A DNA stretch of 64,000 bases from contig DGVD01000010.1 in the NCBI GenBank assembly GCA_002395835.1, positions 52,345 through 116,344 of the forward strand, written 5' to 3'. Both the position numbers and the translations under genes were made by a program. Positions 8,538-18,049 of this stretch are shown in pieces (the stretch's first letter is position 1; each line of letters starts with the position of its first letter). The notes below the pieces were generated by a model. The model was not told where the DNA came from, did not search any database, and saw only the letters and a program-made list of their open reading frames with translations. The DNA comes from Bacteroidales bacterium UBA4293 (GTDB lineage Bacteria > Bacteroidota > Bacteroidia > Bacteroidales > Bacteroidaceae).

Positions 8538-9791
8538 TTAACGCTTAGAAACAACTTCAGCTACATAAGCATCAATTTCCTTCATATAGTCCTCGCCTAC
8601 AGGAACATTGTTGCGTACACAGAACTCATCATAAACAGCCTGCCATGGCATGCCCTTCTGCTCTTCAATCAGACCTAGTACCTTATAACCTTCACCAGCT
8701 AATTCCAACTTAGAAATACGCTCCTTTGGTTCCAGAAGAGCACGAAGCATACATTTCTGAGCGGAACGAGAACCGATAACATAAGCACCAATACGGTTGA
8801 TAGAACCATCGAAGAAATCCAAACCATAATGTACACGCTCCAATGCACCAGCACGAACAATTTCAGAGAACAAATCCTGAGTAGGATCATCCATGATAGT
8901 AACATGGTCTGAATCCCAACGAACAGGACGGCTAACATGTAACATCAGCTCAGGAAGGAACTGAAGCAATGCACTAACCTTATCACCAGGCATTTCTGAT
9001 GGATGATAGTGTCCTGTATCAATGGTCTGCATCATGTTATGAGAAGCAGCATAAGCGGTATAGAAATCATGTGAGCCTACAGTGAAACTCTCCAAACCGA
9101 TACCGAATACTTTACCTTCAATCGTATCCTTCATACAAGGCTGCTTCTTTGCAAAAATCTCATCCAAAGACTCCTTGAGTAATCTACGATACAAATAGTG
9201 ATTTACACTCTGGTCCTTGCAACCATCATGCACCCAAAGGTTCATGATACAAGGGTCATTTTGAGCCTCACCCATTGCATTGGCAATTTCACGACAACGC
9301 TTAGTATGTTCAATCCAGAAATCACGAATACCTTTATCTGGGTTAGATAAAGTAAGATTACCACTCTTAGGATGAGAGAAAGAAGTTGAATTGAAATCCA
9401 ACTTAGTATCTGTCTCTTTACCCCAGTCAATCCAGCTCTGGAAATATTCTACAGTTACTTCATCACGATCCACAACTTTACCCTTAAAATCACCATAGAT
9501 TTCATGTAGATTCAGACGATGATTGCCTGGAATCAAAGATTTTGCCTTCAGTACATCAGAACGAAGTTCATCTATGTTCCGAGCTGCACCAGGGAAATCA
9601 CCCGTACTTTGAATACCACCGCTAAGTGAGCCAGCCTGAACCTCAAAACCCTTAACGTCGTCTGCCTGCCAGCAGTGCATGGACAAATGGAAATCCTGCA
9701 ACTGACTCAATACCTTCTCAGTATCTACACCTACTTCTGCAAAACGTTCTTTTGCTACTTCATACGCTTTCTTAACTAATTCTTCTTTCAT
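8538..9791 (-). CDS. rhaA: L-rhamnose isomerase
   Basis: A 417-residue cytoplasmic isomerase converting L-rhamnose to L-rhamnulose. Recognisable segments are FHLSMHCWQADDVKGFE, LNLHEIYGDF, NLWVHDGCKDQ (metal-site region), QTIDTGHYHP and RPVRWDSDHVTI. Length equals E. coli RhaA (419 aa). It lies between rhaB (25 bp upstream) and rhaT (2 bp downstream) in the same operon. Confidence 0.95.
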   Translation of the reverse strand: MKEELVKKAYEVAKERFAEVGVDTEKVLSQLQDFHLSMHCWQADDVKGFEVQAGSLSGGIQSTGDFPGAARNIDELRSDVLKAKSLIPGNHRLNLHEIYGDFKGKVVDRDEVTVEYFQSWIDWGKETDTKLDFNSTSFSHPKSGNLTLSNPDKGIRDFWIEHTKRCREIANAMGEAQNDPCIMNLWVHDGCKDQSVNHYLYRRLLKESLDEIFAKKQPCMKDTIEGKVFGIGLESFTVGSHDFYTAYAASHNMMQTIDTGHYHPSEMPGDKVSALLQFLPELMLHVSRPVRWDSDHVTIMDDPTQDLFSEIVRAGALERVHYGLDFFDGSINRIGAYVIGSRSAQKCMLRALLEPKERISKLELAGEGYKVLGLIEEQKGMPWQAVYDEFCVRNNVPVGEDYMKEIDAYVAEVVSKR

Positions 9792-9816
9792 AATTTTATC
9801 TTTAAATTGTTTATTA

Positions 9817-11280
9817 TTAAATATCTTCTCTATAAATGCTCAAATACTTCTCATAGCCCTTGTCCCAAAGTTCTGCGTCCTGAGGCAAATACTCTTGGGT
9901 CTCAATAGATTTAGCGATGAGCTGACGCATTTCACCAATAGTTTCTACAAGACCTGCAGCTTTAGCTTGAAGCATGATGTTACCTATAGCAGTACCTTCC
10001 ACTGGACCTGTTGTAACTGGCAAATTCACTGCATTTGAGGTAAACTGACTCAACTGCTGGTTGCGTGATCCACCTCCAATAATATGCAATCTTTCAATAG
10101 GGAAACCTGCCATCTCACGGAGGATATTCATCACCTGACGATATCGCAGTGCCAAACTATCAAAAATACATCGAGTGATTTCACCATATGTTTCAGGAAC
10201 ATATTGACCAGTAACCTTGCAATAGTTCTGAATGGCTTCAATCATACTGACTGGATTAGCAAAACATGGAGAATCAGGACTAATCAGACTCTGAAATGCA
10301 GGAACCTTCATAGCTGCTTCTATCAATGTTCCATAGTCGTAATTCTCCTTCCACTCTTTCCGACAACGCTCCAAAAGCCACATACCACAGATATTCTTCA
10401 AGAAACGAGTAGTTCCCTCGACACCACCTTCATTCGTGAAATTAGCCTCATAGCTCTTTTCATTAATAATAGGTTCCTTAGCCTCTATACCCATCAGGCT
10501 CCAAGTTCCAGAGCTTAAATATGCAAAGTTGTCATTCATGGCAGGAACAGATGCAACGGCAGAAGCTGTATCATGCCCTGCTACTGCTATGACTGGAACT
10601 GCCCCTAAACCTGTCATTTGCTGAATCTCTGTTGTCAAAACGCCAATTTGAGTACCTGGAAGTACCATAGGAGCAAACTGTTCTTGACAGATGTGAATAG
10701 CATCAAGCAACTCCTTATCTAATTCCTTTGTTACAGGATTCAAGATCTGACTAGTTGAAGCTATCGTATATTCTGTTACCATATTCCCTGTAAGCATATA
10801 GCTCAGGCAATCTGGAACAAAAAGTATTTTGTCTGCAGCTTCAAGTATAGAGCTATTCTCTTTTCTCAAAGCAGCCAGTTGGAACAAGCTATTGAAATTC
10901 ATGAACTGGATGCCTGTCTTCTGATAGACCTTTTCCTTTGGTACCAATTTGAAGTACTCTTCCATGATACCAAAAGTATGTGGGTCACGATAGCTATAAG
11001 GATTACCCAACAGCTGCCCATCCTTACCGATGCAGACAAAGTCCACACCCCAAGTGTCAATACCAATAGACTGAATGGCTATGCCTTCTTCAGCTACCTT
11101 CTTCAAACCTTTAATAATTTCATGATAAAGTGCATAGATATCCCAGAAAAAATGGCCATTTACTTGAATGATAGGATTAGAAAAACGCGTAATTTCACGC
11201 TGTTCCAAACCTTTCTCTGTCATGATACCTAATAAAGTTCTGCCAGAAGTTGCACCTAAATCGACTGCAAAGAAATTCAT
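9817..11280 (-). CDS. rhaB: L-rhamnulokinase
   Basis: A 487-residue FGGY-family sugar kinase that phosphorylates L-rhamnulose with ATP. The N-terminal phosphate loop is VDLGATSGRTLLG. SIGIDTWGVDFV, VAGHDTASAVASVP and HIIGGGSRN are typical of RhaB. It is the first gene of the operon; a TATCTTTG -7 box lies at 11309-11316 on the minus strand. AraC-type half-sites lie directly upstream (11349-11436). Confidence 0.94.
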   Translation of the reverse strand: MNFFAVDLGATSGRTLLGIMTEKGLEQREITRFSNPIIQVNGHFFWDIYALYHEIIKGLKKVAEEGIAIQSIGIDTWGVDFVCIGKDGQLLGNPYSYRDPHTFGIMEEYFKLVPKEKVYQKTGIQFMNFNSLFQLAALRKENSSILEAADKILFVPDCLSYMLTGNMVTEYTIASTSQILNPVTKELDKELLDAIHICQEQFAPMVLPGTQIGVLTTEIQQMTGLGAVPVIAVAGHDTASAVASVPAMNDNFAYLSSGTWSLMGIEAKEPIINEKSYEANFTNEGGVEGTTRFLKNICGMWLLERCRKEWKENYDYGTLIEAAMKVPAFQSLISPDSPCFANPVSMIEAIQNYCKVTGQYVPETYGEITRCIFDSLALRYRQVMNILREMAGFPIERLHIIGGGSRNQQLSQFTSNAVNLPVTTGPVEGTAIGNIMLQAKAAGLVETIGEMRQLIAKSIETQEYLPQDAELWDKGYEKYLSIYREDI

Positions 11281-11308
11281 AGTAATATTTTTGTTTTAGA
11301 TTACATCG

Positions 11309-11316
11309 CAAAGATA
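11309..11316 (-). promoter_or_regulatory. rhaB operon promoter -7 box
   Basis: Minus-strand TATCTTTG fits TAnnTTTG. No TTTG is present about 20 bp upstream. The repeats of the putative activator site begin there instead (11337), as expected for an activator-dependent promoter. Confidence 0.65.
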
Positions 11317-11336
11317 ATGCAAATTGTTCCGTTTAC

Positions 11337-11438
11337 ACTTATGTTTTTTGACCAAAGGCTTATTAGATTTGTCCAAAGAACAGGAATTTTATATAGACTT
11401 ATGTTTTTTGACCATGAAAGATTAAATAAATGTCCAAA
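11337..11438. promoter_or_regulatory. Putative AraC-type operator: duplicated half-sites upstream of rhaB
   Basis: ACTTATGTTTTTTGACCA occurs at 11337-11354 and again at 11397-11414, exactly 60 bp apart. Each copy is followed by TGTCCAAA (11370-11377 and 11431-11438). The core TGwCCA therefore appears four times, with starts 21, 39 and 22 bp apart, close to multiples of the helical repeat. Direct-repeat half-sites two turns apart are typical of RhaS/RhaR/AraC binding. Confidence 0.7.
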
Positions 11439-11525
11439 TAAGAACTCACTTACAAAAAAAATATTAATATTGCAGAACAAAACCTTAAACTATTATAACC
11501 TCATAAATCTGATTTGTACAAGGAT

Positions 11526-12401
11526 ATGCTTAAACCTATCAAATACATAACAGAAAATGAAAGAGACTATCTTTGGGGATTGGTAGTCTGTTCTGTAGGA
11601 TATCAAAGCATCCAACCTGGTGAGAACTACCCTCCCAGTTATCACAACCAAGAACATATGTTCAATCCACACAAAGGAAGATTCCTGCAGGAATATCAAC
11701 TTTTATACATCACAAAAGGTCGTGGATTGTTAAAAAATGACCAAGGACAAGAATTTCCAATAGAAGAAGGAAATATGTTCCTGCTATTTCCTGGAAGATG
11801 GCATACTTATTTTCCTCTAAAAGAAACTGGTTGGGATGAATATTGGATAGGATTTAGAGGGGTAAACATAGATGCCCGTGTGCAGGCCGGGTTCTTTTCT
11901 CCCGAGAATCCTGTATATAAAATAGGTAAAAGCAATACCATCATCGATTTATACAAACAGGCACTAGATGTAGCCACTAGACAAGATGCCTTTTTCCAAC
12001 AATTACTTGCCGGAATTGTGAATCATATACTGGGATTACTCTTTATGATTAATCAGAACTATTCCATGTCGGGAGAAAAAGAAACGCCAAAAGTGATCCG
12101 AACAGCCAGAACCTATATGCAAGATCATATAGAAGATGATTTGGATATGCCGGATGTAGCCAAGCATCTAAATCTTAGCTATACCACTTTCAGAAGAGTA
12201 TTCAAGAAATATGTGGGGCTCTCTCCTGCCAAGTATTATATTAGTTTAAAACTTCACAGAGCAAAAGAACTACTACGAAGCACTGAACTTCCGGTCAAGG
12301 AAATTAGTTATCAACTGCATTTCAAAAATCCAGAATACTTTAGTGCCCTATTCAAGAAGATGGTCAATGTAAATCCTTCAGAATTCAGAGATAGTATGTA
12401 A
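11526..12401 (+). CDS. rhaR: AraC-family transcriptional regulator of the rhamnose operon
   Basis: A 291-residue regulator from the ATG at 11526; a TTG at 11514 is in frame but less likely. The N-terminal half is an AraC-type cupin sensor domain (KGRGLLKNDQGQEFPIEEGN, then FLLFPGRWHTYFP). The C-terminal 100 residues carry two helix-turn-helix motifs (MPDVAKHLNLSYTTFRRVFKK and VKEISYQLHFKNPEYFSALFKK). It is divergent from rhaB across a 245-bp gap holding duplicated TGwCCA half-sites. In B. thetaiotaomicron an AraC-type protein next to the rha genes (RhaR) activates them; the same role is inferred here. Confidence 0.88.
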   Translation: MLKPIKYITENERDYLWGLVVCSVGYQSIQPGENYPPSYHNQEHMFNPHKGRFLQEYQLLYITKGRGLLKNDQGQEFPIEEGNMFLLFPGRWHTYFPLKETGWDEYWIGFRGVNIDARVQAGFFSPENPVYKIGKSNTIIDLYKQALDVATRQDAFFQQLLAGIVNHILGLLFMINQNYSMSGEKETPKVIRTARTYMQDHIEDDLDMPDVAKHLNLSYTTFRRVFKKYVGLSPAKYYISLKLHRAKELLRSTELPVKEISYQLHFKNPEYFSALFKKMVNVNPSEFRDSM

Positions 12402-12404
12402 CTG

Positions 12405-13409
12405 CTAAAACCTATTTTTAAGAACTTCACGAATTTTTTCCGTGATTTCCGGATTTGGAAGTTCTTGAAGACGAGGACTGGGTCGAAACCCATTCACAGC
12501 AATGGAGAAATTATCTGCCAAGCACTCTTCCGGGTTAATCACGTAACCTGTATTCCTACCTACTAGGTCATAAAAATCAGAAGCCTCGTCTATACCATAA
12601 ATGATGGTCTTACCATCCTTTACAATGGGGTTAAAATTTGTATCCAGTGGTATAAAACCTATTTTTAGATAACGGAAAAAAGAACCACCTTCATAAGCCT
12701 TACTTGCCACATTAATCATAGTACAATTCTGCTTTTCCCCATTAACAGTTAGGCTGGCATAACTATCATAGAAACTGACATCCGGATTAGATATCCGCAA
12801 TGCCAGAACATCATTTGGGAACTGTATTTCATTCTCAAGGCGAGTAAAACCTATAATACGATACATGGCCGACTTAAAATTCAAGTTATTACGGGTAAGA
12901 ACATGAAAAAGTTCATGAGCCATCAGTGAACAAAGAGACTCTGCAGACGGAATAGGCAATTCCGTGCCATCACTCCTTTTTCTAACGCCTATGACACCTG
13001 AGCCCACATAAATTTGATTCTCACGAGTATAAGCTCCAGCATTACCCTCTTCACGCATCGTAGTCTTTATTAAAATCACCTCATTTGGAACTGGGATGTT
13101 AAAACCACCTTTCTCCAAACGACGTTCTATTATTTTAAAAGATTTAGAGATGGTGTCAATCTCTGCTTGGGTCCATTCTCTACACTCTGCCTTCTGTAGT
13201 TCCTTCAGTTCCTGAAAAGAGGCATTCACTTTACCCACTCTAGAATCGATATCAAATGGACTTAAGCCTCTTGTATAATGATCCTCTGCAGAGATAAAAG
13301 ACTGAGCCTCTGGGAGTGTTGCAAATCTTAAATTGATTTGTGTTTGTGCTCCCCCACTTAAACTAAAAACTAGAAAAAATAAGGTAAAAATAGTTTTGAT
13401 AGCCTTCAT
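12405..13409 (-). CDS. Secreted zincin-like putative metallopeptidase
   Basis: A 334-residue protein with a signal peptide (MKAIKTIFTLFFLVFSLSGG, cleavage near GAQ). The zinc-protease motif HELFH occurs in CSLMAHELFHVLTRNN, and a downstream EECLADNFS could supply a third ligand and aspartate, as in gluzincin-like folds. I do not recognise a named family. It is convergent with the rhamnose regulator (3 bp between stops) and divergent from the Ca2+-ATPase. Proteolytic activity is inferred from the motif only; substrate unknown. Confidence 0.65.
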   Translation of the reverse strand: MKAIKTIFTLFFLVFSLSGGAQTQINLRFATLPEAQSFISAEDHYTRGLSPFDIDSRVGKVNASFQELKELQKAECREWTQAEIDTISKSFKIIERRLEKGGFNIPVPNEVILIKTTMREEGNAGAYTRENQIYVGSGVIGVRKRSDGTELPIPSAESLCSLMAHELFHVLTRNNLNFKSAMYRIIGFTRLENEIQFPNDVLALRISNPDVSFYDSYASLTVNGEKQNCTMINVASKAYEGGSFFRYLKIGFIPLDTNFNPIVKDGKTIIYGIDEASDFYDLVGRNTGYVINPEECLADNFSIAVNGFRPSPRLQELPNPEITEKIREVLKNRF

Positions 13410-13440
13410 TTCTTATAATATGTCAAATCTATAAAATAAC

Positions 13441-13471
13441 TTTGCAAAAATAAAACTATTCTGTAACTTTG
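13441..13471 (+). promoter_or_regulatory. Consensus promoter of the Ca2+-ATPase gene
   Basis: TTTG at 13441-13444, 19 bp, then TAACTTTG at 13464-13471: an exact Bacteroides vegetative promoter. A second TAACTTTG at 13437-13444 overlaps the -33 element. The ATG is at 13500. Confidence 0.8.
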
Positions 13472-13499
13472 CCAAAAAATACAAGAAAACTTTCCCTAC

Positions 13500-16049
13500 A
13501 TGAAAGGACAAAATATTATTCCACCACCAGAACGGAAACCGCTTTGGAGAAGCTACCTTGAGAAGTTTGAGGACCCTATTATATTAATTCTTCTTATCGT
13601 CTTCATTTTTTCCGTCTGCATCAGTATTTACGAAATCATGCATGGCTCAAGCTATCAGACAATGCTTGAACCTTTAGGAGTGTTCGTTGCCCTAATCTTA
13701 GCAACTGGCATCGGATTTATCTTTGAAGTAAAAGCTAACAAAGAATTTGAGATTTTAAATACCGTCAATGACTATGTCCCTGTTAAGGTAGTGCGAAATG
13801 TAGAAGGCACTGACGACCAGCACATTACTGAAATTCCCAAATGCGATGTGGAAGTTGGGGACATTGTCAAGTTAGAAAGTGGTGATGAGATTCCAGCCGA
13901 TGGTGAACTGGTACGTTCTATCTCTCTAAGAGTGGATGAATCTAATTTCACTGGAGAACCCTGGGCAAATAAAACCACCGATAAAGCATTATTCAACAAA
14001 GAAGCTACCTACCCTTCCAACTTCCTCCTTAGAGGTTCTACCATTCTAGAAGGTACGGCTTTAATGAAAGTTACAGCTATAGGACTGGACACAGAAGAAG
14101 GAAAAGGAATAAAAAAGACTCGTGAAGGCTCAAATGTAAAAACTCCATTAAATCTGCAACTTGACCAGTTGGGCTCCTGGATTTCCAAAGCCAGCATGAT
14201 CATTGCTATTCTGATTATCATAGGACGAATGATGATTTATTTCATATCGGACATGAATGATAATCAAGACATTATTCACACCTTACAATATATCTTGAAC
14301 AGCATCATGCTAGCTGTCACCTTGATAGTAGTAGCTGTTCCCGAGGGCCTCCCTATGAGCATTACGGTAAGTTTAGCCCTCAGCATGCGTCAGATGTTGA
14401 AGGAAAATAATCTGGTGAGAAAACTGCATGCTTGTGAAACCATGGGTGCCACAACTGTCATCTGCACAGACAAGACTGGAACATTAACGCAAAACCAGAT
14501 GACCGTAGTCGACTCTCAGTTCTATACTGACGACAAGGAACTTATCTACAACAGCATGGCACTGAACAGCACTGCAGATTTAGAGTTCGACAACGGGAAA
14601 ATAAAGGTGATTGGCAATCCTACGGAAGGTGCTCTTTTAAAATGGCTCCATAAGGAAAAACAAGATTACTACTATATGCGAAAACATGCCGTAGTGCTGT
14701 CCAGGAAACCTTTCTCCACCGAGTACAAATACATGGAAACTACCGTTCAGACGAAAGATGGTTCCGTGAGCTACTACAAAGGTGCACCAGAACGCATTCT
14801 AGGCATGTGCAAGTGGATTGCAGGTCATAAGAAGAAAGAAGATATCCTCAAAGCTTTATCCAGCTACCAGCAAAAAGGATATCGAACATTGGGATTTGCT
14901 GTAGACAATGTGTTCATTGGCATTGTAGGAATTGCCGATCCCCTTCGGGAAGATGTGCAAGAAGCTATTCACACCTGCAAGGATAGAGCTAAAGTGCGTG
15001 TCATCATCGTTACAGGGGATTCACCACTTACAGGAGCGGAAATAGGTCGTCAGATAGGTTTGATAGACGAAAATGCAAAAATCATTACCGGACCTGATTT
15101 CGCAGCTCTTTCCGATGAGGAGGCTACCAAGTTGGTGAAAAATCCCGACTTCAAACTCATCTCCCGTGCACGTCCTGAAGATAAGGCACGATTAGTGACC
15201 TTACTGCAACAAACAGGTGAAGTAGTAGCTGTCACGGGTGACGGAACAAACGATGCACCAGCATTAAGTAAAGCACAAATCGGACTTTCCATGGGCAGTG
15301 GAACGGCAAGAGCTAAGGAAGCTAGTGACATAACTATCCTTGACAATTCCTTCTCCAGCATCAATAAAGCCATTATGTTCGGACGTTCATTGTACCAGAA
15401 CATCAAGCGATTCATTGTGTTCCAGATGACGATCAACCTATGTGCATGCATCATTGTACTGGTGGGAGCTTTCTGGGGAAAAGAGTCACCACTGACCGTA
15501 ACACAAATGCTTTGGGTAAACTTGATTATGGATACATTTGCTGCTATGGCATTGAGTTCTCTTCCTGCTGACCCCAAGCAGCTAGATAGAGCTCCACGAA
15601 AGGTAAACAGCCACATTATAGATAGAAGTATGCTGAAATATATATTTTTAGGAGGTATGCTTTTCACGGCATTCCTGCTCTATATGTGGACGCACTATGC
15701 TCAATTCTCCCTGGAAGAACATAGCAAATTCTTTACATGGTTTGTCATGCTGCAATTCTGGAACTTGTTCAATGTACGTTATTTCCATACCGACAGTTCA
15801 CTTGTTCTGGATATCATGCACCATAAACTGAAGAAATCTTTCAGTAAAGGATTCTGGTTAATCACTGCCATCATTATACTAGGACAGATTTTCATTGTCA
15901 GCTTTGGTGGGGAGATGTTTACCGTGCATCCTTTGAGTCTTCAGCAATGGTTGATGATAATCGGTGCTACCTCTTTAGTCTTTATCATCCCTGAGATTCT
16001 GAGAATTATCATTAATGTCTCTTCTTCAGCAAAGGCTTCAGCTCAATAA
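13500..16049 (+). CDS. Calcium-translocating P-type ATPase (PMCA type)
   Basis: An 849-residue P2-type ATPase. It has the phosphorylation motif CTDKTGTLTQNQMTV, the TGE-like loop DESNFTGEPWAN, the hinge TGDGTNDAPALSKAQIG, and VPEGLPMSITVSLALSMRQM in transmembrane helix 4. The PEGLP sequence is typical of plasma-membrane-type Ca2+ pumps. The C-terminal part has about six membrane helices. It should export Ca2+ at the inner membrane using ATP. It is a single gene with its own promoter, and its 3' end overlaps that of the convergent TonB-dependent receptor gene by 38 bp. Confidence 0.9.
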   Translation: MKGQNIIPPPERKPLWRSYLEKFEDPIILILLIVFIFSVCISIYEIMHGSSYQTMLEPLGVFVALILATGIGFIFEVKANKEFEILNTVNDYVPVKVVRNVEGTDDQHITEIPKCDVEVGDIVKLESGDEIPADGELVRSISLRVDESNFTGEPWANKTTDKALFNKEATYPSNFLLRGSTILEGTALMKVTAIGLDTEEGKGIKKTREGSNVKTPLNLQLDQLGSWISKASMIIAILIIIGRMMIYFISDMNDNQDIIHTLQYILNSIMLAVTLIVVAVPEGLPMSITVSLALSMRQMLKENNLVRKLHACETMGATTVICTDKTGTLTQNQMTVVDSQFYTDDKELIYNSMALNSTADLEFDNGKIKVIGNPTEGALLKWLHKEKQDYYYMRKHAVVLSRKPFSTEYKYMETTVQTKDGSVSYYKGAPERILGMCKWIAGHKKKEDILKALSSYQQKGYRTLGFAVDNVFIGIVGIADPLREDVQEAIHTCKDRAKVRVIIVTGDSPLTGAEIGRQIGLIDENAKIITGPDFAALSDEEATKLVKNPDFKLISRARPEDKARLVTLLQQTGEVVAVTGDGTNDAPALSKAQIGLSMGSGTARAKEASDITILDNSFSSINKAIMFGRSLYQNIKRFIVFQMTINLCACIIVLVGAFWGKESPLTVTQMLWVNLIMDTFAAMALSSLPADPKQLDRAPRKVNSHIIDRSMLKYIFLGGMLFTAFLLYMWTHYAQFSLEEHSKFFTWFVMLQFWNLFNVRYFHTDSSLVLDIMHHKLKKSFSKGFWLITAIIILGQIFIVSFGGEMFTVHPLSLQQWLMIIGATSLVFIIPEILRIIINVSSSAKASAQ

Positions 16050-18039
16050 AGACTTCAAAATTACGACCGGGCATGGGACGGGAAAGTACGGTGACGTACT
16101 CCCTGTCGAATAGATTGTTTACCTGCAGTTTGATGCTGGAATGGAAGTATTTTGTCTTGAATGATTTCTCCAAGCTGATATCCGTCATATAATAAGGTTC
16201 CAGCTTACCAGTAATGTAATTCACCTCATTACTGGTAGTGGTGAAACGCTCACTATAGTAGTTCCATTTGCAGTTCAAGAGCCATGACTTAAAACGGATG
16301 CGCGCATTGATGCCAACAGAATATACGGGCACGTAACAGAGCTGCTTACCGTAACTCTCGTCATTGGAATTCATAGGCTCTCCCATGTTCTTAGATGGAG
16401 TCCAAGAGAAATTACCCATCAGTTCTGCCTTCCAGTCCTGGTTAATTTTATAAAGGGAACTCATGGTGGCCTCTATTCCGTAATTATGTACCTCTTTCAC
16501 ATTGCTTGGAACCCAGTATCCACGGGTATTCGGTGTCCACAAAATCCAGTCCTTGATGTGGGAATCAAAGAAAGACACATTTCCTTTTATATTTCCGAAA
16601 GAACGAATGTAATTGAACTCCATACCGAAGTCATAGGTAAATCCCTTTTCGGGACCTAAGTCGGGATTACCACCAGGTTGGAAATAGAGGTCGTCCAAAG
16701 TAGGATACCGGTAATTTCGGGCAATGCTGGTTTTCAGAACCAGGTTCAAAGGTTTATACACCACATATTCTGCGAAGAATGCAGGTATCAATGGAACCAC
16801 ATCATCCTTGTAGATTTCCTCTCGGAGGACTGCTGCAAACGACAAAGGTTCATAGGGTCTCCAGCGTGCAGAAACGCTTCCGGTGTATTCCGGACGTCCG
16901 ATGTTGAAATTGTCTCCAATGTGGAACGGACTTCTATCCGCACTCTTCACATGATGATAGTAGGTAGTGAGGTCGGCACTGAAGACCCACTGTGCACTGG
17001 GAATGAACTCTGCATTTACTTTCCCAAAAAGCGTATTGGTATAGCTTTGAGAGCTGGTAATATCGTTCTTCTCACCATTGCGGGTAGTAAAATAGTCGTA
17101 AGCCACATCATTGTAGGTATAGCCCCCTTTTGCACCCACTTTCCAGAGTTCATTATTCCAATCCCAGTTCAGCACACCTCGCAAGGTATGATGATTCTGT
17201 TCATTGGTAAAATCCGTATCGTCTCTATAATCCACACTTAGGAAAGGCAGCCCTCTACGGGTTTGAGTGTACCAGATGGAGCCTCCTATCTTGTGCCCAT
17301 TGTTCAGGGAATAGTAAGCATCCTGCATGATATGCGTGTCATGGAAGTACCCACTTTTATTCCTCTCTACCGGATGATAGGAACGGATGATGTTCCCTGC
17401 ATCATCACGGACATCCACCATTTTGTCGTAATTGGTGTACTTGTAGTCATTATCTGCTTGAGAGTTTACCACACGAGTTGAGAGATTCCACCGACTATTC
17501 CTATAGGTAACGTGATAGAACTGGTCACGGGTTCCGAAAGAGCCTAATCCGAAGATAGCCTGAATGTTAAACCCATCGTCCAGAGCTGGCTTGCTGTTCA
17601 GTTCCACAGCACCTCCTAAACCTCCTCCACTCAGCGTGATGCTGGATGCTCCGTGATAAAGATTAGCCTCATCGATGAAGTAAGCAGGAATGGTACTGAA
17701 ATCCACCGTACCTATCATGGGAGAGTTAATCTTCATACCGTTCCAAGTCACTTGGGTATGACTGGGTGATGTGCCCCGGAACTCGGCTGTAGATTCCGTA
17801 GCCCTACCATAGCTTTTGATGAACAAGGTAGAGTTCTGCTGCAGGATATCGGCCATGGAAAGAGCGATGTTATCATGAAGCACCAACGTGTCCAGTTGGG
17901 TCTTCTCTATACCCGTATTTTTCAGAGGACGTTTAGCTGTGACCTCCACTTCTTGCAAGCGAAGATCCTTGTCCACCTTCTGTGCATTCGCAGAAATGCA
18001 AAGAAAAAAAACACACCCTATCCAAATACCTTTTTTCAT
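16012..18039 (-). CDS. TonB-dependent outer-membrane receptor, BtuB-like
   Basis: A 675-residue receptor with a signal peptide ending at SANAQ. A likely TonB box (LQEVEVTAKRP) precedes a plug domain with LSMADILQQNSTLFIKSYG and SPSHTQVTWNGM. It then has a beta-barrel with many tyrosine-rich strands ending LNNLFDREYVTVLSRP and a terminal aromatic/hydrophobic strand. The small size without a SusC-type N-terminal domain fits vitamin or metal-chelate receptors such as BtuB. It is third in an operon after a BtuG-like propeller and a PKD lipoprotein, so corrinoid uptake is the best guess. Three 22-bp palindromic repeats lie in the gap just upstream. Confidence 0.82.
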   Translation of the reverse strand: MKKGIWIGCVFFLCISANAQKVDKDLRLQEVEVTAKRPLKNTGIEKTQLDTLVLHDNIALSMADILQQNSTLFIKSYGRATESTAEFRGTSPSHTQVTWNGMKINSPMIGTVDFSTIPAYFIDEANLYHGASSITLSGGGLGGAVELNSKPALDDGFNIQAIFGLGSFGTRDQFYHVTYRNSRWNLSTRVVNSQADNDYKYTNYDKMVDVRDDAGNIIRSYHPVERNKSGYFHDTHIMQDAYYSLNNGHKIGGSIWYTQTRRGLPFLSVDYRDDTDFTNEQNHHTLRGVLNWDWNNELWKVGAKGGYTYNDVAYDYFTTRNGEKNDITSSQSYTNTLFGKVNAEFIPSAQWVFSADLTTYYHHVKSADRSPFHIGDNFNIGRPEYTGSVSARWRPYEPLSFAAVLREEIYKDDVVPLIPAFFAEYVVYKPLNLVLKTSIARNYRYPTLDDLYFQPGGNPDLGPEKGFTYDFGMEFNYIRSFGNIKGNVSFFDSHIKDWILWTPNTRGYWVPSNVKEVHNYGIEATMSSLYKINQDWKAELMGNFSWTPSKNMGEPMNSNDESYGKQLCYVPVYSVGINARIRFKSWLLNCKWNYYSERFTTTSNEVNYITGKLEPYYMTDISLEKSFKTKYFHSSIKLQVNNLFDREYVTVLSRPMPGRNFEVFIELKPLLKKRH

Positions 18040-18049
18040 CGTTCTAAAA

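Noticed and set aside
11514..11525. TTG start for the rhamnose regulator
   Set aside because: An ATG 12 bp downstream is more likely and the extra four residues are not needed for the domain.
15050..15667. 205-codon frame antisense to the Ca2+-ATPase
   Set aside because: Shadow of the conserved ATPase core; no promoter or family signal.
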